Shown here piece after piece: positions 1 to 6,170 of a stretch of 9,703 nt of DNA. Within the stretch, counting starts at the first letter, position 1. The number at the start of each line of letters is the position of its first letter. Below the pieces are notes generated by a model. That model was not told the DNA's origin and searched no databases. It saw nothing but the letters and a program-made list of their open reading frames with translations. The translations under genes were made by a program, and so were the position numbers. The stretch lies in contig CAKMOD010000073.1 of NCBI GenBank assembly GCA_927910885.1, positions 1 to 9,703 on the forward strand, in the 5' to 3' direction. This DNA comes from an uncultured Prevotella sp. GTDB lineage: Bacteria > Bacteroidota > Bacteroidia > Bacteroidales > Bacteroidaceae.

Positions 1-38
1 AGCCCCTCCCCCTTGCCCCTCCCCCAAAGGGAGGGGAG
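1..38. repeat. C-rich direct repeat and hairpin, intergenic
   Basis: An 11-base direct repeat, GCCCCTCCCCC, occurs at 2-12 and again at 15-25. The second copy can pair with the following G-rich stretch: CCCCTCCC (16-23) is the exact complement of GGGAGGGG (29-36), leaving a 5-base loop. There is no T-run after it, so it is not a standard terminator for an upstream gene. It resembles the C-rich dispersed intergenic repeats I recall from Prevotella and Bacteroides genomes, but that similarity is from memory only. It may continue beyond the left edge of the window. Confidence 0.55.
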
Positions 39-110
39 TAGTATGCGTGATACCCCTATAAATTAGGGAAAGGCTTTCAGTTATTCGCAAGCATGGTGTT
101 TCCTGCACTT

Positions 111-135
111 CCTCTCTTTCGCGCGCGAAGAGGGG
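111..135. repeat. GC-rich palindrome (TTCGCGCGCGAA core)
   Basis: A perfect 12-base palindrome, TTCGCGCGCGAA, lies at 118-129. Beyond it, CTC (114-116) pairs with GAG (130-132) if T117 is bulged, and the stem can go further with C111-C112 against G134-G135. Runs of alternating CG are rare in the A/T-rich surroundings. No gene or promoter is linked to it. Its role is unknown; it is one of several hairpins in the gene-free 1-290 stretch. Confidence 0.5.
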
Positions 136-191
136 GCTTGTGGGTGAGCTTTTATTATCTTCTACAATACTGTTAACGCCTCGCACATAGC

Positions 192-230
192 GTGCTAACG
201 TTCCGCACACGATGTGCGGGGCGTTAGCAC
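192..230. repeat. Two-tier intergenic hairpin
   Basis: GTGCTAACG (192-200) pairs perfectly with CGTTAGCAC (222-230). Inside it, CCGCAC (203-208) pairs perfectly with GTGCGG (214-219). The two stems are separated by a 2x2 internal loop and capped by a 5-base loop. The left arm also resembles the sequence just before it: roughly 172-190 reads like a diverged direct copy of 194-212 (TTAACG..TCGCACA against CTAACG..CCGCACA). There is no U-run after the hairpin, so it does not look like an intrinsic terminator. The design suggests a dispersed palindromic repeat. Between it and the promoter at 294 I see nothing else. Confidence 0.6.
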
Positions 231-293
231 CATCACAAAACACATGAAAAAGAGGGACAAAATAGATGTAATAAGTAGAAAGTTTAGAAAATA

Positions 294-325
294 TTTGTAA
301 GAAAAGGGTGTTATTATTATCTTTG
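294..325 (+). promoter_or_regulatory. Bacteroidota-type promoter for the 354-731 gene
   Basis: The -33 box TTTG (294-297) is separated by 20 bp from the -7 box TATCTTTG (318-325), a perfect match to the Bacteroidota consensus TTTG-N19/20-TAnnTTTG. The start codon is 28 bp past the -7 box, so the leader should be short. This is the best-formed promoter in the window. Confidence 0.8.
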
Positions 326-353
326 CAAATATGTTGTACTAAAACTATTAATT

Positions 354-731
354 ATGAAGAAAAACTTATTTTTACTAATCCTATTATTTTGTGTGCCAAT
401 CGTGCTTATGGCACAAGATAAGAAGTTCTATTGCGAAGCAGAAGGCTATTTAAATAGGCAGAGTTATATCGTTTATCTTGATTTTGGTGATTTGAGAGAA
501 AACCCTTCTCTTTTTGAATCAGAAAAGAAGACACGACCAGTAGATGAGCAAGGGAAATTTATTAAATTCTTAACAGCTGTAAGTTTCCTTAATTGGATGG
601 TTGATAAAGGCTGGAACTTGGAGTTCAAGGTTCTTGAGCCAGATAATGCAAACAATGCTGTTTATACATTCTCCAAAGTAACATCAAGGAGTAAAATAAA
701 AGAGGGGATTATATTAAAGGGAGATAAGTGA
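354..731 (+). CDS. Small secreted protein of unknown function
   Basis: This encodes 125 residues and I do not recognise a family. Residues 1-20 form a classic signal peptide: MKKN, a hydrophobic stretch (LFLLILLFCVPIVLMA), then a likely cleavage before Q21-D22. The Ala-Gln junction is common for exported Bacteroidota proteins. No lipobox is convincing, since the cysteine at 13 follows Phe, so a periplasmic or secreted soluble protein of about 105 residues is more likely than a lipoprotein. The mature part is mixed in charge with alternating hydrophobics, suggesting a small alpha/beta fold; it contains one cysteine (C27) and an aromatic segment around residues 77-91. The start is supported by the promoter at 294-325 and an A/T-rich leader. 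It is monocistronic, ending just before a shared terminator. That it is a gene is well supported; its function is unknown. Confidence 0.75.
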   Translation: MKKNLFLLILLFCVPIVLMAQDKKFYCEAEGYLNRQSYIVYLDFGDLRENPSLFESEKKTRPVDEQGKFIKFLTAVSFLNWMVDKGWNLEFKVLEPDNANNAVYTFSKVTSRSKIKEGIILKGDK

Positions 732-739
732 TATTAAGT

Positions 740-773
740 AAAAACGGAGATTTATATAAAATCTCCGTTTTTT
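740..773. terminator. Bidirectional terminator between convergent genes
   Basis: A perfect 14-bp stem (740-753 with 759-772) encloses a 5-base loop, and the top strand ends in a T-run (768-773). On the bottom strand the A-rich foot of the left arm supplies a U-tract too. It therefore can end transcription of both the small secreted protein gene and the converging nitroreductase gene. The nitroreductase stop codon (754-752, minus strand) falls at the loop boundary, so half of the hairpin is coding. Confidence 0.85.
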
Positions 774-1555
774 AGTTTTGCAGTGTTGGCTGTTTGGTTG
801 TTGATGGTTTGTTTACTCCTTATAAATCCTTGATTTTTAAGTGAATTTATCAACACTTTAGAAAGGGCTTCGTTCGCCTCTTTCGTATATCTTAGGTCGG
901 TGAAGACTTGTGCGAGGGTTTCCTTGTTGTTGATTTCCACAAAGTGTTTGTTCTCCTCTAATTGCTCCTTTGGCGTATAGAAAGCATCGATACGCTCAGG
1001 CGTAAAGTCTTCGTACGTTTCGTTGTGGATGATGCTGTCGATAGGAAGGCGGTCAACAAGGGCAGGGTCTTCATCAGGCCAACCGAGGGTAATCGTAGCG
1101 ACAGGCATCACTAAGCGAGGGAGTTGTAATGCTTCAATGATGGTTTTAGGGTTGTAGATGGTTGTTCCTAAGAAGCAAGTACCTAAGCCTTCTTCCTCTG
1201 CAAGGTTGCAGAAAGTCTGACAAAAGAGCAGCGCATCAGTAGCAGCATTGAGGAAAGAAAGGAAGTTGTCGTAACCCGGTGTTGCCTTACGGTTCTCCGC
1301 CCAGAGCGTAGTACGACGGAAGTCAGCGCAGAAGGTGAGGACCACAGGTGCCCCCATGACCATCGGTTGGTTGAAATGAGCAGGTGCCAATTGCGCCTTC
1401 TTTTCCTCGTTGCGAGTGATGACAACCGAGTAAAGCTGCAGGTTCCCCATTGTTGGGGTACGTTCAGCCTTCTCTAATAGAGTTTTCAGTAAATCCTCCG
1501 ATACATCCTTGTTGGTGTATTTTCTTATCGTCTTTCTTGTATTAATAGTTTTCAT
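752..1555 (-). CDS. Nitroreductase-family FMN oxidoreductase
   Basis: This encodes 267 residues. The family reduces nitro compounds, quinones or flavins using NAD(P)H and a tightly bound FMN, in the cytoplasm, usually as a dimer. Visible marks are the N-terminal basic signature TRKTIRKYTNKDV (6-18), whose arginines contact the FMN phosphate in this fold, the PTMGNLQLYSVV segment (34-45), a helix near ATDALLFCQTFCNLAEEEGLGTCFLG (105-130) and the strand VATITLGWPDEDP (152-164). The start at 1555 was chosen because MKTINTRKTIRKY begins the fold; 36 further codons are open upstream but are not family-like and would run across the promoter. The last 22 residues (after NQGFI, 245) are polar and low in complexity and extend into the terminator hairpin, so they may be a late extension. 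The physiological substrate cannot be told from the sequence. It is divergent from nrdJ. Confidence 0.88.
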   Translation of the reverse strand: MKTINTRKTIRKYTNKDVSEDLLKTLLEKAERTPTMGNLQLYSVVITRNEEKKAQLAPAHFNQPMVMGAPVVLTFCADFRRTTLWAENRKATPGYDNFLSFLNAATDALLFCQTFCNLAEEEGLGTCFLGTTIYNPKTIIEALQLPRLVMPVATITLGWPDEDPALVDRLPIDSIIHNETYEDFTPERIDAFYTPKEQLEENKHFVEINNKETLAQVFTDLRYTKEANEALSKVLINSLKNQGFIRSKQTINNQTANTAKLKNGDFI

Positions 1556-1575
1556 TTTAGATAATTTTGATGCTA

Positions 1576-1608
1576 CAAAGTTAAGTAAATGTTTTCTATT
1601 TTGGAAAA
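1576..1608 (-). promoter_or_regulatory. Promoter for the nitroreductase gene (minus strand)
   Basis: On the minus strand a perfect -7 box, TAACTTTG, reads from 1583 to 1576. With a 21-bp spacer, a weak -33 box TTTT falls at 1608-1605. The start codon at 1555 lies about 20 bp downstream. Confidence 0.65.
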
Positions 1609-1610
1609 CA
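1590..1610. promoter_or_regulatory. Dyad midway between two divergent promoters
   Basis: TGTTTTC (1590-1596) and GAAAACA (1604-1610) are exact inverted copies 7 bp apart. The centre, position 1600, is the midpoint between the two -7 boxes (1576-1583 and 1616-1623). The arms contain the -33 boxes of both promoters, so a protein bound here could control both genes. The dyad could instead simply be two -33 boxes facing opposite ways. It does not resemble an NrdR box. Confidence 0.4.
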
Positions 1611-1623
1611 ATTCGTAACTTCG
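1592..1623 (+). promoter_or_regulatory. Probable nrdJ promoter
   Basis: A -7 box with one mismatch, TAACTTCG (1616-1623), has a TTTT -33 box at 1592-1595 with a 20-bp spacer. The nrdJ ATG is 29 bp downstream, leaving no room for a cobalamin riboswitch. Confidence 0.5.
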
Positions 1624-1652
1624 CAGTCGAAATATTTTCTAAAACGACAATA

Positions 1653-4253
1653 ATGGAAACCAAACAAACTTACTCATTTGATGAAGCATTTCAAGCTACT
1701 TTAGCTTATTTCGGCGGAGACGAACTTGCTGCCCGTGTATGGGTCAACAAGTATGCGATGAAGGATAGCTTCGGAAATATCTATGAGAAGTCGCCAGAAC
1801 AGATGCATTGGCGCATTGCTAACGAGATAGCTCGTATTGAGAGTAAATATAAGAATCCATTGACGGCACAGGAGGTATTCGACCTCTTGGACCATTTCAG
1901 ATATATTATCCCTGCTGGTAGTCCGATGACAGGTATCGGTAATAGCTATCAGGTAGCATCACTTTCTAACTGTTTCGTTATCGGTTTGGACGGTGATGCC
2001 GATTCATACGGTGCCATTATGCGCGTTGACGAAGAGCAGGTGCAGCTGATGAAGCGTCGTGGTGGAGTGGGACATGACTTGACCCATATCCGTCCGAAAG
2101 GCTCACCAGTGAACAACTCAGCCCTGACTTCAACGGGTCTTGTTCCTTTCATGGAGCGTTATTCCAACAGTACTCGTGAGGTAGCGCAGGACGGTCGTCG
2201 TGGTGCCTTGATGCTTTCGGTAAGTATTAAGCATCCAGATTCAGAGGCATTCATCGATGCCAAGATGGAAGAAGGTAAGGTGACCGGTGCTAATGTGTCG
2301 GTGAAGATTACCGATGAGTTCATGCAGGCAGTCGTTGAGGATAAGACCTACGTACAGCAGTTCCCTACCAATAGTAGCGAACCAAGCGTAACGAAGGAGA
2401 TTTCTGCTAAGGAATTATGGGAAAAGATTGTACATAACGCATGGAAGAGTGCCGAGCCGGGCGTGTTGTTCTGGGATACAATTATCCGAGAGAGTATTCC
2501 TGATTGTTATGCAGACCTTGGTTTCCAGACCGTTTCAACGAACCCATGTGGTGAGATTCCACTCTGTCCATACGATAGTTGTCGACTCCTTTCATTGAAT
2601 CTCTATTCATACGTTATCGACCCATTCACTGATCATGCGCGCTTTGATATGGATTTGTTCAAGCGTCATGCACAGCTCGCACAGCGTCTGATGGACGATA
2701 TCATCGACCTTGAGATGGAGAAAATCGACCTCATCATGTCGAAGATAAAGACTGATCCTCAGGTTGATGAGGTGAAGAGTGCAGAGTATCATCTTTGGGA
2801 GAAGATTAAGAAGAAGAGTTGTCAGGGTCGTCGTACAGGTGTGGGAATCACTGCTGAGGGCGATATGATTGCAGCTATGGGCTTGCGTTATGGAACACAG
2901 GAAGCAACCGACTTCTCGGTTGATATTCATCGTACATTAGCTCTGAATGCTTATCGTTCATCGGTGACAATGGCACAGGAGCGTGGTGCGTTTGAGATAT
3001 ATGATGCTAAGCGTGAGGAGAAGAATCCGTTTATCCTTCGTTTGAAGGAGGCTGATGGTCAGCTCTACGAGGATATGAAGAAGTATGGTCGTAGAAATAT
3101 TGCCTGTCTGACGATTGCTCCTACGGGTACAACCTCGCTCATGACACAGACAACATCGGGTATTGAACCTGTCTTTATGCCTGTATATAAGCGTCGTCGT
3201 AAGGTGAATCCAAACGATACGGACGTACATGTAGACTTCGTTGATGAGGTGGGTGATTCTTTTGAAGAGTACATTGTTTACCACCGTAAGTTCTTGACAT
3301 GGATGGAGGTGAACGGAGTTGACACGCAGAAGAAGTATAGTCAGGAAGATATTGACGAACTTGTGAAACGTTCTCCTTATTACAAAGCTACCGCAAACGA
3401 TGTCGACTGGTTGATGAAGGTACGTATGCAGGGCGAAATTCAGAAGTGGGTTGACCACTCAATCTCTGTGACTGTGAACCTTCCAAATCAGGTTGATGAG
3501 GAGTTAGTGAACAAACTTTATGTAGAGGCATGGCGTAGTGGTTGCAAGGGTTGTACTATCTATCGTGATGGTAGCCGCTCAGGTGTGATGATTTCTGTAT
3601 CGAAGAAGGATAAGACGAAGGAAGAAAAGCCTACTGATGAGGAGAAGGTAAAAGACCTTAACTCAGCTGAGGAGCATCATGAGCATATCTGTAATCATCC
3701 AAACGTTATTGAGGTTCGTCCAAAAGAATTGGAGTGTGACGTCGTACGTTTCCAAAACAATAAAGAGAAATGGGTAGCTTTTGTTGGCTTGTTAGATGGT
3801 TATCCTTACGAAATCTTTACAGGTTTGCAGGACGATGAGGAGGGTATTGCCCTTCCAAAGAGCGTTACTAAGGGTAAGATTATCAAGCAGACAGCCGAAG
3901 ATGGTAACCATCGTTACGACTTCCAGTTTGAGAATAAGCGTGGCTATAAGACCACTGTCGAAGGCTTGTCAGAGAAGTTTAACCCAGAGTATTGGAACTA
4001 TGCGAAGTTGATTTCAGGTGTATTGCGTTATCGTATGCCAATCGATCATGTCATCAAGCTCGTTGGTTCGCTGCAATTGAAGAACGAAAGCATCAATACT
4101 TGGAAGAATGGTGTTGAGCGTGCTTTGAAGAAGTATGTTACTGATGGTACGAGTGCGTCAGGCTTGAAATGTCCTGTTTGTGCCCAAGAAACCCTTGTTT
4201 ATCAAGAAGGTTGTCTGATTTGTACCAACTGTGGAGCCTCACGTTGTGGCTAA
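1653..4253 (+). CDS. nrdJ: Adenosylcobalamin-dependent (class II) ribonucleotide reductase
   Basis: This encodes 866 residues. Class II RNR reduces ribonucleotides to deoxyribonucleotides using a thiyl radical made by homolysis of adenosylcobalamin, so it works with or without oxygen. The active site is clear: NPCGE at 297-301 carries the radical cysteine C299 with N297 and E301; C107 (SLSNCFV) and C310 (YDSCRLLSLN) are the expected redox pair. The phosphate-binding loop APTGTTSLMTQ is at 489-499. GCKGCTIYRDGSRSG (630-644) closes the barrel. A charged, low-complexity linker (about 650-680) leads to a C-terminal region of the TSCPD type (about 695-830) and a cysteine-rich tail: CPVC (840-843), then C854, C857, C860 and C865, probably a zinc ribbon or the swinging dithiol. 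No N-terminal ATP cone is seen. The start at 1653 was chosen because METKQTYSFDEAF fits; an open stretch of 48 codons upstream is membrane-like and antisense to the nitroreductase start. The enzyme is complete, with no missing catalytic residue. Confidence 0.96.
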   Translation: METKQTYSFDEAFQATLAYFGGDELAARVWVNKYAMKDSFGNIYEKSPEQMHWRIANEIARIESKYKNPLTAQEVFDLLDHFRYIIPAGSPMTGIGNSYQVASLSNCFVIGLDGDADSYGAIMRVDEEQVQLMKRRGGVGHDLTHIRPKGSPVNNSALTSTGLVPFMERYSNSTREVAQDGRRGALMLSVSIKHPDSEAFIDAKMEEGKVTGANVSVKITDEFMQAVVEDKTYVQQFPTNSSEPSVTKEISAKELWEKIVHNAWKSAEPGVLFWDTIIRESIPDCYADLGFQTVSTNPCGEIPLCPYDSCRLLSLNLYSYVIDPFTDHARFDMDLFKRHAQLAQRLMDDIIDLEMEKIDLIMSKIKTDPQVDEVKSAEYHLWEKIKKKSCQGRRTGVGITAEGDMIAAMGLRYGTQEATDFSVDIHRTLALNAYRSSVTMAQERGAFEIYDAKREEKNPFILRLKEADGQLYEDMKKYGRRNIACLTIAPTGTTSLMTQTTSGIEPVFMPVYKRRRKVNPNDTDVHVDFVDEVGDSFEEYIVYHRKFLTWMEVNGVDTQKKYSQEDIDELVKRSPYYKATANDVDWLMKVRMQGEIQKWVDHSISVTVNLPNQVDEELVNKLYVEAWRSGCKGCTIYRDGSRSGVMISVSKKDKTKEEKPTDEEKVKDLNSAEEHHEHICNHPNVIEVRPKELECDVVRFQNNKEKWVAFVGLLDGYPYEIFTGLQDDEEGIALPKSVTKGKIIKQTAEDGNHRYDFQFENKRGYKTTVEGLSEKFNPEYWNYAKLISGVLRYRMPIDHVIKLVGSLQLKNESINTWKNGVERALKKYVTDGTSASGLKCPVCAQETLVYQEGCLICTNCGASRCG

Positions 4254-4274
4254 ACGGTTAGTAGTAAAGTTTAA

Positions 4275-4344
4275 TTAAACCCCAATTCGGTCATTAGAAA
4301 ACCATTAATATACATATTGTAGACTAATGACTGATTTGGGTTAA
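4275..4344. repeat. Long imperfect inverted repeat between nrdJ and folB
   Basis: Arms at 4275-4297 and 4324-4344 pair over about 20 positions: 8 perfect pairs (CTAATGAC with GTCATTAG), one G-U, three more pairs, one T-T mismatch, then AAACCC-type pairs and two bulges. The 26-base loop contains a further small stem (AATAT 4307-4311, ATATT 4314-4318). No T-run follows, so it is not a typical intrinsic terminator. It could be a processing or pausing hairpin in an nrdJ-folB transcript, or a degenerate repeat element. I see no Bacteroidota -7 box between it and folB. Confidence 0.5.
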
Positions 4345-4388
4345 CATAGAGGGCGGACAGCTCGTCTTGCTCTCACTTCTCTTAACGA

Positions 4389-4775
4389 ATGATGAAATTA
4401 ATGACAAGTTATATTCTTCTGGAAGGTCTTCACTTCCATGCTCATATTGGAGTAGGGGAGCAGGAGCGTGTGGTCGGTAATGAATATGTGCTCGACTTGC
4501 GGTTAGGTTATCCGTTCGCAAAGGTAATGGAGAGCGATGATGTAGCTGACACGTTGAACTATGCAGAAGTTTTTAACGTCGTAAGAGAAGTAATGAAACA
4601 ACCCGCTCGCCTGTTAGAGTCAGTCGCTGGTTCCATTGTTGAAGCATTGTGTGCGGCTTTTCCAATGCTAAGTAGTATCGACTTAAAACTCGTGAAGCTT
4701 AATCCTCCAATGGGTGCTGATAGTGATGGGGCAGGCGTGGAATTACACTTAATAAATGATAAAACCATGGATTAG
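4389..4775 (+). CDS. folB: Dihydroneopterin aldolase
   Basis: This encodes 128 residues, close to the family's usual 115-125. It converts 7,8-dihydroneopterin to 6-hydroxymethyl-7,8-dihydropterin and glycolaldehyde in folate synthesis, in the cytoplasm as an oligomer. By alignment with the well-known Staphylococcus aureus enzyme, E26 (in GVGEQER) matches catalytic Glu22, Y58 (TLNYAEVF) matches Tyr54, E77 (LLESVA) matches Glu74, which binds the pterin, and K103 (LVKLNPP) matches catalytic Lys100. All are present. Three ATGs (4389, 4392, 4401) are possible; the third gives MTSYILLEGLHF, which fits the family length best, so the true start may be 4 codons later. The gene lies 135 bp after nrdJ with no clear promoter of its own, so co-transcription is possible. 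Both genes feed DNA precursor supply, but a functional link is only inferred. Confidence 0.93.
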   Translation: MMKLMTSYILLEGLHFHAHIGVGEQERVVGNEYVLDLRLGYPFAKVMESDDVADTLNYAEVFNVVREVMKQPARLLESVAGSIVEALCAAFPMLSSIDLKLVKLNPPMGADSDGAGVELHLINDKTMD

Positions 4776-4778
4776 AGC

Positions 4779-4808
4779 CTTGGTTTCCCAAGAAAAGCCG
4801 TATCTTTG
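4779..4808 (+). promoter_or_regulatory. Promoter of the amidase-mlaD operon
   Basis: A perfect -7 box TATCTTTG (4801-4808) lies 18 bp before the amidase ATG. The -33 region holds only a partial match, CTTG (4779-4782), 18 bp upstream and overlapping no coding sequence, since folB stops at 4775. The initiating RNA would have a very short leader. Confidence 0.65.
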
Positions 4809-4826
4809 CCCTTTAAATAATTAAGT

Positions 4827-6158
4827 ATGTTTAAGAAAATATCGCTTCTCTTTGTTTTCTTGGTCTTGTCAGTAGGTCTTTCATGGGCTGCAGACGGACG
4901 ATTTACACTGGTTATTGACCCCGGTCATGGTGGTCATGACGCTGGTGCTATAGGTGCAATATCAAAGGAGAAGGACATCAACTTGAATATAGCTTTGGCT
5001 TTTGGCCGTTATGTTGAGAGGAATTTGCCAGATGTCAATGTGATATATACTCGTAAGACAGACGTTTTTATCCCTTTGCATCAGCGTGCCGATATAGCCA
5101 ACAAAGCTAAGGCAGACCTTTTTATCTCAGTACATACGAACTCTGTTGCATCAGGTCGTTATGTAAAGGGATTTCAGGTTTATACCTTAGGTATGCACCG
5201 TGCGAAAGCTAACCTTGATGTTGCTATGCGTGAGAATGGCGTTATCTCAATGGAGAAGGGCTATCAGCAGACTTATCAGGGTTTTGACCCAAACTCTTCA
5301 GAGAGCTATATCATGTTTGAATTCATGCAGAATGCGAACATGGAGCGGAGTGTTGAGTTAGCTCGAATGATACAGAACTCTGTTTGTTCGTCTGCAGGAC
5401 GTATCGATAAGGGTGTTCATCAGGCTGGTTTCCTCGTGTTGCGAGAGAGCTTTATGCCTGGTTGTTTGATAGAGTTAGGCTTTATCACAGCAGCAGATGA
5501 GGAGGAGTATCTGAACTCTCCAGCGGGTATAGATGCCATGGCAAAAGGCATTTACAATGCTTTTGTACAATACAAGAATACATACGACACACGTATCGTA
5601 GTGCCTTACCGCCCTGTTGAGAACAAGAGAATCGTAGTGGATCGCGTTATCCCAACAGCTCCAGTAGACAAACCACGCCCTGTTACACCAGTTGAGAAAC
5701 CTCGCACAACGGCTCCTGTGCAGCGTTCTCGTTCTACAGTGCCTGTGGAACAGCCTCGTTCATCAGAGCCTGCACCAAAGCCTCGCCCTATGAATAAGGT
5801 ACAAGAAGCAAAGAAGAGGATTTCAGATGCGATTCGAGAGTTGCTTCCTTGTAATGATTCTGAAGCTGGGGCGTCAAATAGCGCACCCTTGTTTAAGGTG
5901 CAGGTGCTTGCTGCCAACCGTCAGTTACGACCAGGTAGCGAACAGTTCCGTGGTCGTACAGATCTTGACTGTATACAGGAAGGCAATTTTTATAAGTATG
6001 TTATTGGCTCCAGTACGAATTATAATGAGATAGCACGAATGCGCGAAAAGCTGTTGAAAGACTTCCCACAAGCTTTCATCATTGCTTATAAAGACGGTGC
6101 TCGTATGGATGTCAATCAGGCAATAGCAGAGTTTCTTAAGAATAAAAAGAATAAGTAA
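4827..6158 (+). CDS. N-acetylmuramoyl-L-alanine amidase with SPOR domain
   Basis: This encodes 443 residues. It is an exported zinc amidase (Amidase_3, AmiA/B/C type) that cuts the bond between N-acetylmuramic acid and the stem peptide in peptidoglycan. A signal peptide covers residues 1-21 or 22 (MFKK, hydrophobic core, SWA-A). The catalytic domain is about 26-247, with the expected zinc ligands and glutamates: H34 (DPGHGGHDAG), E48 (KEKDINL), H103 (SVHTNS) and E216 (LIELGFI). A proline- and arginine-rich linker (about 258-325) carries five 9-residue repeats. A SPOR-like domain follows (about 354-430, starting LFKVQVLAA), a fold that binds peptidoglycan stripped of stem peptides at division septa. 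This suggests a role in daughter-cell separation, which is inference from family knowledge. It starts the operon: only 12 bp separate its stop from the MCE gene. Length and domain order look intact. Confidence 0.93.
   Translation: MFKKISLLFVFLVLSVGLSWAADGRFTLVIDPGHGGHDAGAIGAISKEKDINLNIALAFGRYVERNLPDVNVIYTRKTDVFIPLHQRADIANKAKADLFISVHTNSVASGRYVKGFQVYTLGMHRAKANLDVAMRENGVISMEKGYQQTYQGFDPNSSESYIMFEFMQNANMERSVELARMIQNSVCSSAGRIDKGVHQAGFLVLRESFMPGCLIELGFITAADEEEYLNSPAGIDAMAKGIYNAFVQYKNTYDTRIVVPYRPVENKRIVVDRVIPTAPVDKPRPVTPVEKPRTTAPVQRSRSTVPVEQPRSSEPAPKPRPMNKVQEAKKRISDAIRELLPCNDSEAGASNSAPLFKVQVLAANRQLRPGSEQFRGRTDLDCIQEGNFYKYVIGSSTNYNEIARMREKLLKDFPQAFIIAYKDGARMDVNQAIAEFLKNKKNK
5661..5795 (+). repeat. 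Five 27-bp in-frame repeats in the amidase linker
   Basis: Residues 279-323 are five consecutive 9-residue units with the pattern P-[VA]-x-[KRQ]-[PS]-R-x-x-x: PVDKPRPVT, PVEKPRTTA, PVQRSRSTV, PVEQPRSSE and PAPKPRPMN. At DNA level these are five 27-bp units, diverged in sequence. They form a basic, extended spacer between the catalytic and SPOR domains. Confidence 0.8.
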
Positions 6159-6170
6159 ATAAAAACGGAT

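Noticed and set aside
294..325. Possible gene start at ATG 331 in the leader of the small secreted protein
   Set aside because: ATG at 331-333 opens only a very short frame; ATG 354 gives the signal peptide.
1556..1652. Cobalamin riboswitch controlling nrdJ
   Set aside because: The gap is 97 bp and is filled by two divergent promoters; the nrdJ leader would be under 30 nt, far too short for the roughly 200-nt aptamer.
1509..1652. N-terminal extension of NrdJ by 48 hydrophobic residues
   Set aside because: It is antisense to the start of the nitroreductase gene and spans the promoter region; METKQTYSFDEAF is the normal-looking start.
2958..3458. 166-codon open frame on the minus strand inside nrdJ, and similar long minus-strand frames inside mlaD (6606-7121) and amidase (5606-5917)
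   Set aside because: They lie fully opposite well-supported genes, show odd His/Cys/Ser/Arg-rich composition, and have no promoter or family signature.
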